Of a DNA stretch of 29,599 nucleotides, positions 1 through 12,696 are shown one piece after another. The notes beneath the pieces were generated by a model, which saw only the letters and a program-made list of their open reading frames with translations, searched no databases and was not told the DNA's origin. The translations under genes were made by a program, and so were the position numbers. The first letter of the stretch is position 1. The number at the start of each line of letters is the position of its first letter. The DNA is from Conidiobolus incongruus B7586 (taxonomy: Eukaryota > Entomophthoromycota > Entomophthoromycetes > Entomophthorales > Conidiobolaceae). Location of the stretch: contig JNEM01010268.1 in the NCBI GenBank assembly GCA_000697335.1, positions 1 through 29,599 of the forward strand, written 5' to 3'.

Positions 1-966
1 GAGCATCGCTTCTATGGTGAGAGTCAGCCATTTGACGAATGGACAATTAAGAATTTAAAGCATCTCTCAAGTTTGAATGGTGTTAAAGATGCAGGAAATT
101 TCATTAAAAATGTAGTGAATCCATTGACTAATGAGCCTTTTGAGAATACTAAATGGATCACAGTTGGTGGTAGTTATCCAGGTAGCTTATCTGCTTGGAT
201 TCGTTCAGAATATCCTGATTTAGTATTTATTGGGTATGCTTCATCTGCTCCAGTTTTAGCTAAAGAAAATTTCTTCGAGTATGATCAAGTTATTGGATCA
301 GCTCTTGGACCTCAATGTTATAATGATATGGATTCAGTCAGACAGTATATTGATGATTTGTATAACAACACTCAAGAATTCCAAGAATTAAAAGTAAAAT
401 TCGGATGTAGTGATATTGAAAATGATACTCTTTTCTTGTTTTCTATCGCAGATATGCTTGCATATACAGTTCAATATAATTCACCATCATCTATGCCTAG
501 TATCAATTCTCTTTGTTCTGGCTTTTCAAATCAACCAGATATTCAATCCAAAGTTGAGCATTTTATTAATCAAATGAAACTATTTCTTGTGAATAGTGGA
601 CAAACATGTGCAGATATTGCAGGACTTGATACTCTCAAGAATATCAAGGCCAATAATCGTGATATGATTCGACAGTGGACGTACCAATGCTGTACAGAAT
701 ATGGCTATTGGCAAACTGCTCCTGACTCTGGTCTATCCACTCGTTCAAGAAAATTGACAGTCAATTGGGCCAATGAGTTTTACTGCAGTAAGGATATTTA
801 TGGCGAAAAGATTGGACCTCCAAATACAGAATTTATCAACAAACGCTTTAAGGCGTTGGATAACTATACACCAAGAACTATATGGGTTAATGGCGATGCT
901 GATCCTTGGATAGCTCTCTCAATTACCAATACCATTCAATCTACTGCCTACAGAAGAATCTATTAG
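1..966 (+). CDS. Serine carboxypeptidase family S28 (PRCP/TSSP-like), 5' end outside window
   Basis: Secreted or lysosomal peptidase of the S28 family, which removes residues next to proline or acts as a thymus-type serine protease in its relatives. Reading frame 1 is open from the first base (residues EHRFYGES, the conserved block before the nucleophile) to a TAG at 964-966, so the 5' part and signal peptide lie outside the window. The nucleophile sits in GGSYPG, with Ser at 172-174. The catalytic Asp is in NGDADPW, at 901-903. The family's catalytic His should follow about 25 residues later, but the frame ends first. SHTTDL, which looks like that His motif, lies in the same frame just after the TAG. 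No GT donor is placed to splice the TAG out without losing DPW. The 321 codons in view are otherwise clean. The family call is firm. Whether the gene is functional is doubtful. Confidence 0.88.
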   Translation, partial: EHRFYGESQPFDEWTIKNLKHLSSLNGVKDAGNFIKNVVNPLTNEPFENTKWITVGGSYPGSLSAWIRSEYPDLVFIGYASSAPVLAKENFFEYDQVIGSALGPQCYNDMDSVRQYIDDLYNNTQEFQELKVKFGCSDIENDTLFLFSIADMLAYTVQYNSPSSMPSINSLCSGFSNQPDIQSKVEHFINQMKLFLVNSGQTCADIAGLDTLKNIKANNRDMIRQWTYQCCTEYGYWQTAPDSGLSTRSRKLTVNWANEFYCSKDIYGEKIGPPNTEFINKRFKALDNYTPRTIWVNGDADPWIALSITNTIQSTAYRRIY

Positions 967-1147
967 ATCAAGAATGAATCACATACCACTGACTTAGATT
1001 CTTACCAATTATTAGATTCTGAATCATTGACTTAATCAGAAAAATTTTCGTATCAATAAAGCTAGATGGTTAAATGAATATTATGTACTAAATGACTTTC
1101 AAATACATTTGAATACTATATTAAATTCGCATCATTATATTAATTAA
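967..1147 (+). pseudogene. Decayed 3' coding end of the S28 peptidase gene
   Basis: After the TAG at 964-966 the same frame runs on as IKNESHTTDLDS, with the expected catalytic His codon at 982-984, to a TAA at 1033-1035. The next frame then carries RINKARWLNEYY (about 1049-1084) and ends at TAA 1145-1147. This resembles the usual S28 C-terminal helix (R..I...I..WL). The Asp-to-His spacing is 27 residues, close to the roughly 25 seen in relatives. The simplest reading is a host gene with one nonsense change and one frameshift near its end. Assembly error or stop readthrough remain possible. Confidence 0.6.
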
Positions 1148-1933
1148 TTTAGTAATATTTTATATATCAATTGTTTTGGACTATATTCTACTGATATATT
1201 CTAATGCTATTAGTGGAATAATATACCAAATATTTTCGAATTAATTTCTATTGATCATTAATAAATTTCTGGCATAATATTATATAATATGAATTTTATT
1301 GACTTATAGTGACTTGTGGAATCAGAGAAATATGAATAAGAAAATTTAGAATATTACGATTATAGCGAAAGTTTAGTATACACAATGGATGTTAAGTAAA
1401 ATATAAACAGGTTAATCTCTCTGTGAGACCAATCGTAGAGATTGTTTGTATTTAAAGTAAGATCAAGCTAATTGATTGGATTAGTGGATCAAGTGAAATA
1501 TTGTTATTATGATATAATAATAATAATAATTAATAATAATTAAAACAAAATCATAGTGATGAGAGTGTTTAATAAAGTATTGTTGAGCTGACATCGACTT
1601 CACCTATAAAAAATACTTTCAATATGTATAACTATACATATACATATACATTTATAAATAATATTCATTCCTTACTCAATAGCGTTTGATTATTCAAGAT
1701 ATATTATCACTTATTTAATATTATTATCAATATTACATTCTTTCAAATCTATAATTTTGTTATAATAACTAGATAAAATTAACTCATCTGCAGAAGTTGT
1801 ATATTTAATGGAAAAGCACTAATGCTAATAATATGTTAAATCTATATGAAATAAAACCATGAATAATATTTATTAAATTAATAATATGAATGATTATGTT
1901 TGTATAATTAATAACTTGATAATAGTACAATAT
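1148..1933. other. AT-rich spacer between S28 gene and small ORF
   Basis: No coding frame is visible. It holds a TAA-type microsatellite near 1515-1540 and a small inverted repeat, AATCTCT at 1414-1420 with AGAGATT at 1437-1443, separated by 16 bases. Bases 1380-1500 are somewhat richer in G and C than the rest, but I recognise nothing there. Confidence 0.6.
1515..1540. repeat. TAA trinucleotide microsatellite
   Basis: Five TAA units in a row are followed by a one-base interruption and further TAA units. It is a simple-sequence repeat of the kind common in AT-rich spacers. Confidence 0.85.
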
Positions 1934-2338
1934 TTATAAGTTAAACGGAGGAGGATTTCGCATCATGTTTAGAAAATCATCTTCGATATCTTCTAGTTGA
2001 ATGGTAAACTCTTGCGTTTTGTCTTTCAATATCTTAGTCCGTTGTCTGGACAGTGTGGGTGTAGTTTTCTGATAGTCTGTGCACAATTTAGGTAAAGCTG
2101 GCTCTGACCTTAAATTTCTCAATTTGCCTATTTCTCTAGCATAAGATCGACTTAAAGTGACAAATATTTTTTGACTCTGTGTAGAGGATTCTTCACCAGT
2201 ATATTTTGGATCATTAATAGCGCTCTGTTGATTTCTATGAGATCTCATCCCATTTAATGTGAACAGCACATTAAAAGTATTCGGTAATTTGAATATTTCA
2301 TCTTTAATTTTTAAAGGTAGCTCTTGGATAAAGCTCAT
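1934..2338 (-). CDS. Unknown 134-residue protein, single exon
   Basis: I do not recognise this protein. A 134-codon frame in DNA this AT-rich is unlikely by chance, and its base composition is less AT-rich than the spacers on both sides. The start is the first ATG at 2336-2338, and the frame ends with TAA at 1934-1936. The product has no signal peptide or membrane segment. The middle is basic and polar (many R, K, S, Q). The C-terminal 25 residues are acidic and hydrophobic and close with a proline cluster (RNPPPFNL). The N-terminal 35 residues look helical and then mildly hydrophobic (FNVLFTLNGM). No intron is needed. It lies opposite to and well separated from its neighbours, so context gives no hint of its job. 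A lineage-specific or fast-evolving small protein is the best guess. Confidence 0.55.
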   Translation of the reverse strand: MSFIQELPLKIKDEIFKLPNTFNVLFTLNGMRSHRNQQSAINDPKYTGEESSTQSQKIFVTLSRSYAREIGKLRNLRSEPALPKLCTDYQKTTPTLSRQRTKILKDKTQEFTIQLEDIEDDFLNMMRNPPPFNL

Positions 2339-3337
2339 AATAATTATAGTACAATAGTGGTGAGAGCATCATATTAGTCCATTTGGTCAATTTATATTCG
2401 AATCAATCACACTAGTTAAATAATCTCAAACATTCTATTTATTCAATTAAAGATGCATAATCCCATAACCTGTAATTTAGGGATTTTTAATTCCTGAAAT
2501 GAATGAACCACACCTTCTCAATTCAACCAATTAATGTTTAATTAGATATTTAGTCTCTAATTCAATAATTATTTTCTGATATTTAAAACAAAATTAATAT
2601 TATCAACAATCGAATTATTTATCAAATCTTTATACAATCAATTATTAATGTTCTAAACTTGGTACATTAGTATCATTTATATGCTATGTATGTTATGTTA
2701 TGCGCACTTTGTTCGCAATACAAAAAATTCATACATTAAATATTGCATTATATCAATATAATGTACATACTTTATAATTTAAATATTAACTTAATATTTA
2801 TTATTTCACTTAGCTTCAAGAAGTATAATATATTTATATAATTATTCATTATATCATTACGATTCTAAAAAACTAAAATGCTCTCAATATTTCCATTCAA
2901 CTATATTAATCGCTCTATTATACATATAACAAGTATTATTTTGAATAAAAAGTTCTCAAATTCTATATACTCATCAGTTGTACAAGAAAATTACGAGATG
3001 CACAGATACATCACCTTAAAATACAAATACTACTCTTGTGAAATTATATTCTGACTATTGATACTTTAGATTTAATGATTCAATAAATTTATTTTTTTAT
3101 ATTGGTTTATTTGCTGGAATATTATGTATAATATGATTTCATTAGCTTTGATAATTTATATATAATTAAAAAATATTAATTAAACTTGAATATTATTGGA
3201 AAATATTGTTTTAAAAATTATATTAATTTTAAAGGTTAGACATAAAATCAAGATAAAACGATCAAGTTTAGATAAATTCTTATATTTAGAAATTCAATGA
3301 CACCGTAATTCGATTTATAATCAATTCTAATTGTTTT

Positions 3338-3367
3338 AGAATTTTCGAGAATAACCAAGAAGATTCG
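3338..3367 (+). promoter_or_regulatory. Gapped heat shock element (five of six units)
   Basis: In strict 5-base register the units read AGAAT, TTTCG, AGAAT, one non-matching unit, AGAAG, ATTCG. This is the alternating nGAAn/nTTCn pattern bound by heat shock factor trimers. It lies about 400 bases upstream of the DnaJ start codon. Confidence 0.65.
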
Positions 3368-3564
3368 ATGAATGGAAAAAATTTTTATTTGATGGAAAAA
3401 GCGATATTTTTATACTGTTTTGAATCATTATATTGAGTAAAACTCACTAAAACAGTTTAATATTTAATTTATTTTTAATATATGAAAAATTTTATGAATG
3501 AATTCAAAGTTATTTGACTGAATGAATAATCATATGCTTTGATGAGTGAATCAATTAAAAGAGT

Positions 3565-3579
3565 AGAAGATTCCAGAAT
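3565..3579 (+). promoter_or_regulatory. Perfect three-unit heat shock element
   Basis: AGAAG ATTCC AGAAT matches nGAAn nTTCn nGAAn at every fixed base. It sits 185-200 bases before the ATG of the Hsp40 gene. A weaker, out-of-register variant (GGAAG TGTTC AGAAC) follows at 3641-3655. Confidence 0.75.
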
Positions 3580-3683
3580 AAAAATTAGATGAAAAAATTT
3601 CAAATTGATCATTTAATCAGTTGGTTTAATTACCATACTTGGAAGTGTTCAGAACCCAAATTTTGAGCTGAACAAGTGATTAA

Positions 3684-3691
3684 TATAAAAG
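3684..3691 (+). promoter_or_regulatory. TATA box of the DnaJ gene
   Basis: TATAAAAG lies 74-81 bases before the start codon and downstream of the heat shock elements, the expected order for an inducible TATA-type promoter. Confidence 0.55.
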
Positions 3692-3764
3692 CGTCTATTC
3701 GATTAATTCACTCTTATTTTTATTAAAATCAATTAATATTAAATTGTTTTTTTAAAAAATAAAT

Positions 3765-5032
3765 ATGGTTCGCGATACTAAATACTACGATATTCTTGGA
3801 GTCTCTCCTGATTGTTCAGAAAGCGAACTTAAGAAAGCTTACCGTAAATTGGCTTTGAAATATCATCCCGATAAGGTATTTGATCTTAATCAATCTATTA
3901 TTCACTTGCAGAAATCTTAATCTATGTTAATTAGAACCCTGATGCTGGTGAAAAATTCAAAGAAATCTCTCATGCTTATGAAATTTTATCAGATAGCCAA
4001 AAGAGACAACTTTATGACCAATATGGTGAAGAAGGTTTGTCTGGCGATGGTATGGGAGGTGGTATGTCTGCTGAAGACCTCTTCTCTCAAATCTTTGGTG
4101 GAGGTATGTTTGGTGGTCGCTCTCAACCTAGAGGTCCCCGTCGTGGTAAAGATGTAGGTCATACTCTTGCCGTCAGTTTAGAAGATCTTTATAAAGGTAA
4201 AGTTAGCAAGTTAGCCCTCCAAAAACAAGTTATCTGTAATAGCTGTGAGGGTCGTGGTGGTAAAGAAGGCGCCGTCAAGACTTGTGATACCTGTAACGGT
4301 CAAGGTATCAAGGTTGTATTGCGTCAAATGGGTCCTATGGTCCAACAAATCCAACAAACTTGTCCCGATTGTAGAGGTGAAGGAGAAATTATTCGCGAAA
4401 AGGACCGTTGTAAGCAATGTCATGGACGTAAGATTGTTAACGAACGTAAGACCTTACAAGTTTATATCGATAAGGGTATGAAGGATGGTCAAAGAATTAC
4501 CTTCTCCGGTGAAGCCGATCAAGCTCCCGGTATTATTCCTGGAGACGTTGTCATTATTCTTGAGCAAAAAGAACATCCTCGCTTCAAGCGCAAGAACGAT
4601 GATCTCTTCTACGAAGCCAAGATTGATCTCTTAACTGCTCTTGCCGGTGGCCACTTTACCATTGAACACCTTGATGGTCGTATTTTAAATGTCGAAATTC
4701 TTCCTGGTGAAGTCATCCGTCCCAACGAACTCAAAGTCATTGAGCGCGAAGGTATGCCCTCTCACCGCCACCAAACCCACGGTAACATGTACATCAAGTT
4801 CGACATTGAATTCCCTCCTGCTAACTGGGCTTCTCCTGAACAAATTGCCCAATTGGAACACATCCTCCCTCCCAGACCTCAAATCAACATTCCTCAAGGT
4901 GATCACGTCGAAGAAGTTGTTCTCTCAGCCATGGACCCTGTTCACCATGCTCGTGCTGAAAGAGAATCCCAAAGTCAAGAAGAAGATGACGGCATGCCTC
5001 AAGGCCACGGTGTCCAGTGTGCTCAACAATAA
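3765..5032 (+). CDS. YDJ1: Type I DnaJ/Hsp40 co-chaperone, Ydj1/Mas5-like, farnesylated
   Basis: Cytosolic Hsp70 co-chaperone that binds unfolded clients and stimulates Hsp70 ATPase. Exons are 3765-3875 and 3935-5032, giving 402 residues (yeast Ydj1 has 409). The domains are in the standard order: J domain with HPD at 34-36, a Gly/Phe-rich segment at about 72-100, four CxxC zinc-finger motifs (Cys pairs at 138/141, 154/157, 180/183 and 196/199), then the client-binding beta domains. The last four residues, CAQQ, form a CaaX box (Cys399), as in Ydj1 (CASQ), so membrane attachment by farnesyl is expected. The 59-nt intron follows HPDK. A nearer acceptor AG at 3910-3911 would give a stop at once, so AG 3933-3934 must be used. 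The gene uses more C-ending codons than its neighbours, a sign of high expression. Heat shock elements upstream fit its role. Confidence 0.96.
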
Positions 5033-6342
5033 TAATTCAGTTTCTTCCCCATTTTTTATCATGAATCATTTTATTTTAAAATTATTTGTTCAACGCCTCC
5101 ATTTGTATTCCAAGCACTTGTTTTTACATTAGAGTTAATGGTTTTTAAATTATTGGTCTAATTATAAAAAGCCTCCTTAATAATGAATTTATTATATAAT
5201 AAACATCTAATATATATTATTTATATCAGTTTTGATTATTTAACTATATATATATATATTCAACTTTTGTGAAATTGAATATAATCATTTTATCTTAATA
5301 ATAATTTTCATTAATACAATTAATATATAATTTTGAATAATATTTACAGAAGGGAATCAATATCATGGAAAATGTATTTGGTTTGAAGAAGCAGAATATA
5401 TTATAGTTAAAAAATTTAAATTGAGTTTATTATTCATTATATAAAATGATTTAATAGCATTGAATCAAATACTACTTTTTAAATGATACATTTATTTCAT
5501 TATTCAAAGAATAATCAAACTTTTGATGCAACAATATTTTTATATTCATTTTTATTGTAACTCAGAAAAAAAACAAATTTTTACATCATTTTATGTTTAA
5601 TTCCACTATTACATTTAACTCTCTCAATTTTGTTCTGAACTTGAAGGAAAATATTAATCGCATGAATACTGATAATTTAAATTTATGTTAGCCATAAAAA
5701 ATAGTTAAGCAGTCAAAAAATTTGATTTAATTCCAAGACTATTAATTTTTTGCATATTCAATAAAGATATAGTTATTAATTATTTCAAATAATTTCTCAA
5801 ATTGCTTTATCAAATAGATTGAATATACTAGTTTAACTAAAAATCAATAATATATTTTCTAAATAATAATGATTCACAAACTATTTTATTCAAAATCAGC
5901 CAAATGATAGGATTAGCAACATTAAATTGAAAGATATGATACATATATATATTAATTCAACTTTCCAAATATCCTTCAAAATAATTTTTTTCAAATTAGA
6001 TAATTTTGAAATTTAAACATAATCTTTTATCGTAGAAAGTGAGCATATAAAACTTTATTTTTAATCAACAGAAAATATTATTGACTTATTGATAGTAAAT
6101 TCGTTGTATAGTTTCTAATTTTAAAATATTCAAACGATTTTTATAGGCAAATATATAAAAATATATATTATTCTCATAGTTCATTATTATTTAAATTATT
6201 CAGTAAATTTATATAATCAAAGTGGTATATTAAATTGATGCAAATACAATATAAAAAATATTATAGTTCAATTATTAATAATTTTCAATAAAAGTTTATG
6301 CTTACAATAATAACTTAAGAAAAGCTAAATATTTCCTAATAT
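5033..6342. other. Convergent spacer between DnaJ and enolase
   Basis: This holds the 3' untranslated ends of two genes transcribed toward each other. A (TA)7 run lies at 5245-5259. I see no further gene or structured element. Confidence 0.65.
5245..5259. repeat. TA dinucleotide microsatellite
   Basis: Seven TA units in a row within the DnaJ-enolase spacer. Confidence 0.85.
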
Positions 6343-7755
<1,413 letters not shown>

Positions 7756-9961
7756 TTTGATTAAAATAGATTAAACAATTATTGGTATTGGATAGAAATG
7801 GAGAATTTATATATGAAGGATAGAAACCATTATTACATCAACTCAACAATAGTGGGAATCTATATGATAATCAATACAATTAACTTATTCGATGACGTAT
7901 CGATTTGTTAAATTTACTTTTTAGTTCAATAAATTAATTATGCATCGAATTTTTAATTATTATCATCAATAAATCATATCTTTTATCATTTTTATTTTCA
8001 AAATATACTTACTATTTATATCTAGATTGTAATGATAGCTATAATTTAAAAGATTAATTGATAAGATATTCAACTAGTGTGAATAGATATTATCAATAGA
8101 TACATTATCAGATATTGATCTATATGGTTATTATCCTGAAATTTGTATCACAAAGATTTTGATTATTTATTTTGGTTTAATATATACACCTTTATCAGAA
8201 ATTAGAGAGTATGCATTTCAGGAGACTGTTCTTTAAAGTTGAATAATCAATGTATATGGTTCACTTTTATTAATTAATTAGGCTAAATTCAAAATTCTAC
8301 AATATTCTATTCCAACTTGGAAAAATATATTAGAAACAAGATTAAGATGATGATTATTGGCCTTTTAAATCCAAAAATAACATTTAATTTGAATATATCG
8401 GATTGATACGGAATCTTTGTATATAATTTTTCACTTTCAATTTTGCTTACTTTCCTACATAATAACATTTATTAAAATAACATTAATATTAATCATTAGA
8501 TTTTTTACATTATGAAATTAATCAATTATTCAATTCATTTAAAAGCAATCACATTGCTTTATGCTTTCTTGGAAATATTCAGTTGATTATGTTTCATTAA
8601 AACCAAATTTAAACAATTCTAACATCAAAAAACTCTAAAGGATTAAAGTTTTTTGTGATTTAAATAATGATTTATATAAAAACATTAAAATATAAATCTT
8701 TGTAAAATACTTAATAACAATGCATTATTTAATTCATTTGCTATTTATAAATTTTTTTATTACAAAATTAACGTTTTCGAGTGAAATGGAATTAATACAT
8801 ATACCATTATTTATAATATAAAAGTCAAGGGTTTAATTTTGAATATTGGAATATATATATATATTCAAGTTAAAATATGGTGACTAATTAAAATAAATTA
8901 AACTTAATATCCAAATCATTATATCATTCAATAGTTGATTGAGATGATTTTGAGATAATCCAAATAAAATGATTTTTGCCATATTTTTGCACAGCTTAAT
9001 TCTCATTTTGATATTATTTATTCATAAAAAATATTTAAACCAATAATAAATTAGCGATTAAATATTTTTAAAATTAATGAATATGTTTACAAATTGCAAC
9101 AAATATAATTGTAAGAGATCATAAATAAAAGTACATGATAAGTCGGTTTATTTCAAAAATGACCAATTTCTGATATTTTGAAATATTCAATTTATTATTA
9201 TGGACAATATACACCTAAGATATGATATTTATCATGTTAAATATCATTTTTCAAAACTTTTGCTTATATATTAATACGTAATAGTTATATTCTATATTTC
9301 AAATGGGTTTATTTAGGCCAATTTATATTTGTATAACTACTTGCTTCACTACATAATTTTCATTATATATACATTTGAATATTATTTGATTAATTTTTAA
9401 ATATTTATAACTCATATTTAATTTAAAATTTATACAAATCAACAACTGACTGATGTTAATACAATATTTCTTATTGAACTTTTAAAATATATGTTTTATT
9501 ACAAGTAGCTAGAATATATTAAGTGTAATAGAAATTATGAGCTTATAATATCAATTATTAAATTGAATATAATTGAATAAAAAGAATTTCTTTAAATATT
9601 AAATCAAAATTCTAATAAGTTTTTTAATTGAAATTATAATTTCCATTCTACATAAATTTTCCTAAATACAATCAACTAATTAATAATGTATTTAGCATAT
9701 TATTAACAAAAGATATTTTTGAATGGGATTTTTTCTAATACGTAGAATAATATGATAATATATGAAAATATTTTGAAGTTTCAATATAACAATCTAGCTC
9801 GAATTATATCAATTATCCCATAATAATATTCGCCAATTTATATTCAACCATTGATGACTTGTAAATTTTAAAACTCAAAACCAATTAAATTTTGATACTA
9901 ACAAGTGTTATTAAAGAGCCTCATAATTAATTGTATTGATTTTATCTCTCGTATATAAATA
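7756..9961. other. Divergent spacer between enolase and VPS23
   Basis: About 2.2 kb of AT-rich DNA upstream of both neighbours. It contains the enolase TATA box and an (AT)7 run at 8851-8864. I found no coding exon, RNA gene or repeat of note. Confidence 0.6.
7806..7813 (-). promoter_or_regulatory. TATA box of the enolase gene
   Basis: Read on the minus strand this is TATATAAA, 51-58 bases before the enolase start codon. The position and the gene's likely high expression support a core promoter role. Confidence 0.55.
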
Positions 9962-11265
9962 ATGAATGCTGTTGAAAATTGGCTAAGACAAGTGCTTCCT
10001 GGAGTAGGTTGATTAATATATTCATTCGCTTTATATTAAAAGTTTATATTTAGATATATCCTAATCATATTAGAGTATATAACGATGTTTCTACTCTTAT
10101 TTCTAAACATAATACACTCTCATTAAAAACTGAAAATTATGGTAACTAACTATTATGTTATTTTCAAAATACTCAATAACTATTCATAATAGCACTTAGT
10201 CCCACACTCAATGCGCAGTCTTCAACTCCCGCTTTAATGCTAAATATTTATGGAACTTTACCTATTACATATCTACAGCAGCAATATCAAATTCCTGTTT
10301 CTATTCATCTTCCACCAAACTATCCAATACAGCCACCAGTAGCTAAAGTCACACCAACTGAATATATGCTAATAAAGCCGACTAGATGTGTTAATCACAC
10401 AGGTAGATTCTTTCACCCTCTTATACATGGATGGATTGGGGATCAACATGAAGTAATCAATGTTTTATCAATTAGCCAGTATCTACATTTATTAATTATA
10501 TTTCATTACTTAGCATTATAACTTGATCCAATTAATAAAGTTAATGATTGAATCATTCAGTCAAGAACCCCCTGTATTCTCAAGGGGAGTGCCAAATAGC
10601 TCAACTCCAACTGAAGACAAAAAAGCTAATGGAACAATATCTTTACTAGACTCAGAGCAACCTATAGGTGATGTGAACCAATTAACTGCTAGCCTGAAGG
10701 CTAAAATTTCCAAAAAATTCCATCAATTTAGTACTGAAAATCAGCAGACGATTAATCAACTTTTGCATATGAATCGCAAATTGAATAGAAACTCGGAGAA
10801 GATAGATTTTTCAATCAGGCAGCTTTCCGATATCAACGAGCGATTGGATACCAATCTCAAGCTCATTGAAAGTTCACAAACTAAACTTAATGATAACATT
10901 AACCATTTAGAAAAACTACCACATCCTTCTATTAATGACTTGCACTTTAATTTAAATCCCAACTCAGCCAAGTAAAATGACTACCACTCTTGAATAGCTA
11001 TTTATAATACTAATATCATCCATCATTGAGCAGATTGCTTGACTTGATAGCAGAAGAAAGTACGATTGAAGATGCTCTATATTACCTGAGTCAAGCACTC
11101 CAAGATGAAGTAATAGACCTGAATGCGTATTTAAAGGTCAACTATTACAATTATTCTATATTATAATTATTAATCATTGCATTTTAGAGTGTTAGAAATT
11201 TAGGAAGACGGCAATTTTTACTACGAGCTCATATAATGAAAATATACAATTCTACACATCCTTAA
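9962..11265 (+). CDS. VPS23: ESCRT-I subunit Vps23/TSG101
   Basis: Endosomal sorting protein that binds ubiquitinated cargo through a catalytically dead E2-like (UEV) domain. Exons are 9962-10003, 10054-10141, 10193-10452, 10514-10971, 11034-11136 and 11188-11265, giving 342 residues. The UEV domain fills residues 1 to about 150 (LNIYGTLPI, YPIQPPV, then NLIQLIKLMIESFSQEPPVFSR). A coiled coil spans about 191-264. The C-terminal steadiness box, about 283-342, includes STIEDALYYLSQAL, AYLKSVRNLGRRQF and LRAHIMKIYN. This order is diagnostic. The protein is some 40 residues shorter than yeast Vps23 or human TSG101, because the proline-rich linker between UEV and coiled coil is only about 40 residues and is not proline-rich. 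The fourth intron has a TACTAAT branch site. The start gives the usual short N-terminal helix (ENWLRQVL). Confidence 0.93.
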
Positions 11266-12696
11266 TTTCATTAAAATATAATTTATTTATTGAATACTTA
11301 AAACCAATCATTTACTGTATATTCTGGATCATCTGAATATATGCTTATATAAACATTTAATTTTTTTTTAATTTATATTTATTAGTAATTCCTAATATTT
11401 AAACTCTAATTCATTTGTATTTAGAAAATAATCCTATGTAATTAGCAATTACTAAATGATACAATAGTTTCGTATTATAACTATGCAATCATCATTATTA
11501 TTGGATTGAATATATTTTCATTTTAATTTGACTAAAATATTTTAATGTAATTAATACTATTTTTACATTCCAATAGTTAATATTGTTCAAATCATTTCAC
11601 TTTTGAAATCACCACCTCTCATTATTGCATATTTTATATAATTTTTACTTTTCCTTCCTCAAATAGCTTTATTATGTAGTTTGAATGAATATTTATATAT
11701 AATATCTGATAATCCCTAAAAATGTGTTTAACTTTTCTAAAAAAAACTAAATTACTAATATATAGATGCAAATATCTAATTATAAAATTTATGGGACTGG
11801 TTCTAATCACATTTGATATTAAATAGACACATCACTTACAAACATAATAATAGTTGAAAATTTTAGAAAAATAATGTATTTATTCATTTATAAAATGTGT
11901 TTTTTAAATATCAGATTTGTGTTAAATTTTGTTAGATTCAGGGACATTTTTGGATTTTTAGAAAAATTTATATTACGATTTGTTTGATGATGCAAAAATT
12001 TTACTATTTTATTCAATCAATATCTGCATAATATAAACATATAATATAATCAATAAAATTGAAATTAATAAATATATATTGATAATTAATTCGTTTATGT
12101 TAATATTTATAGTTATTAATATACCAGTTAAATGTTTATAAAAACATTTATCGTTGATAATAAAATTGAAATTTATAAATATTAATGCTTATTAAATTTA
12201 TTTTTAAATATTATATTATATAGATTTAAATACTATATTAAAATTGAATTCAAGTAATATATTGATTTGATTATTTTATAGAGAATACAAAATTATTATT
12301 ATTTGTATATTTATTTATAATAATATCAATCATTAGCTGGTATTTTATCAAATAGATATCATATTTTATTATATTGCTAAATTTAATTTATCACTTAATA
12401 TCAACCCTGATTAGAATAGTTTGATTATTTTATTCAAATAAATAACTTATGCCAAAATCCAAAAAAAATAAAGAATTATATATAAAAATAATATATTGCA
12501 TATAACAGTATTAATTGATAAGATTTTTTTACAAAAATTTAACAATATTTTTTACGATAAATGTAAAACCCACTATCAAATGTTACATCATTAACTTGAA
12601 TTTAATAAGCGTAAAATTGTGACTTTAATAAATTTATTCGTCATTAAATTCTTTTATTAATCTTTTTTTGAATTAATATTTAATAATTATAGAGTT
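11266..12696. other. AT-rich spacer between VPS23 and capping protein gene
   Basis: No exon, RNA gene or clear repeat is visible. Long runs of A/T only make short frames that end quickly in all six frames. Confidence 0.6.

Larger units (their letters stand above)
2339..3764. other. Intergenic region with the DnaJ promoter at its right end
   Basis: No coding frame is evident. The divergent spacing means it could serve the small minus-strand gene and the plus-strand DnaJ gene. The right 430 bases hold heat shock elements and a TATA-like box, listed separately. The left part (2339-3330) shows nothing recognisable beyond AT-rich sequence. Confidence 0.6.

Noticed and set aside
964-966. TAG reassigned as a sense codon
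   Set aside because: The PP2C frame ends naturally at a TAG, and no other gene here contains in-frame TAG or TAA. The S28 tail also needs a frame change.
4211-5132. Several overlapping frames inside the DnaJ exon on both strands
   Set aside because: They are by-products of the exon's biased, GC-richer codons. Only the frame with the J domain, zinc fingers and CaaX box is supported.
9954-9961. TATAAATA as the VPS23 TATA box
   Set aside because: It directly abuts the start codon, too close for a core promoter element, and such strings are common in this DNA.
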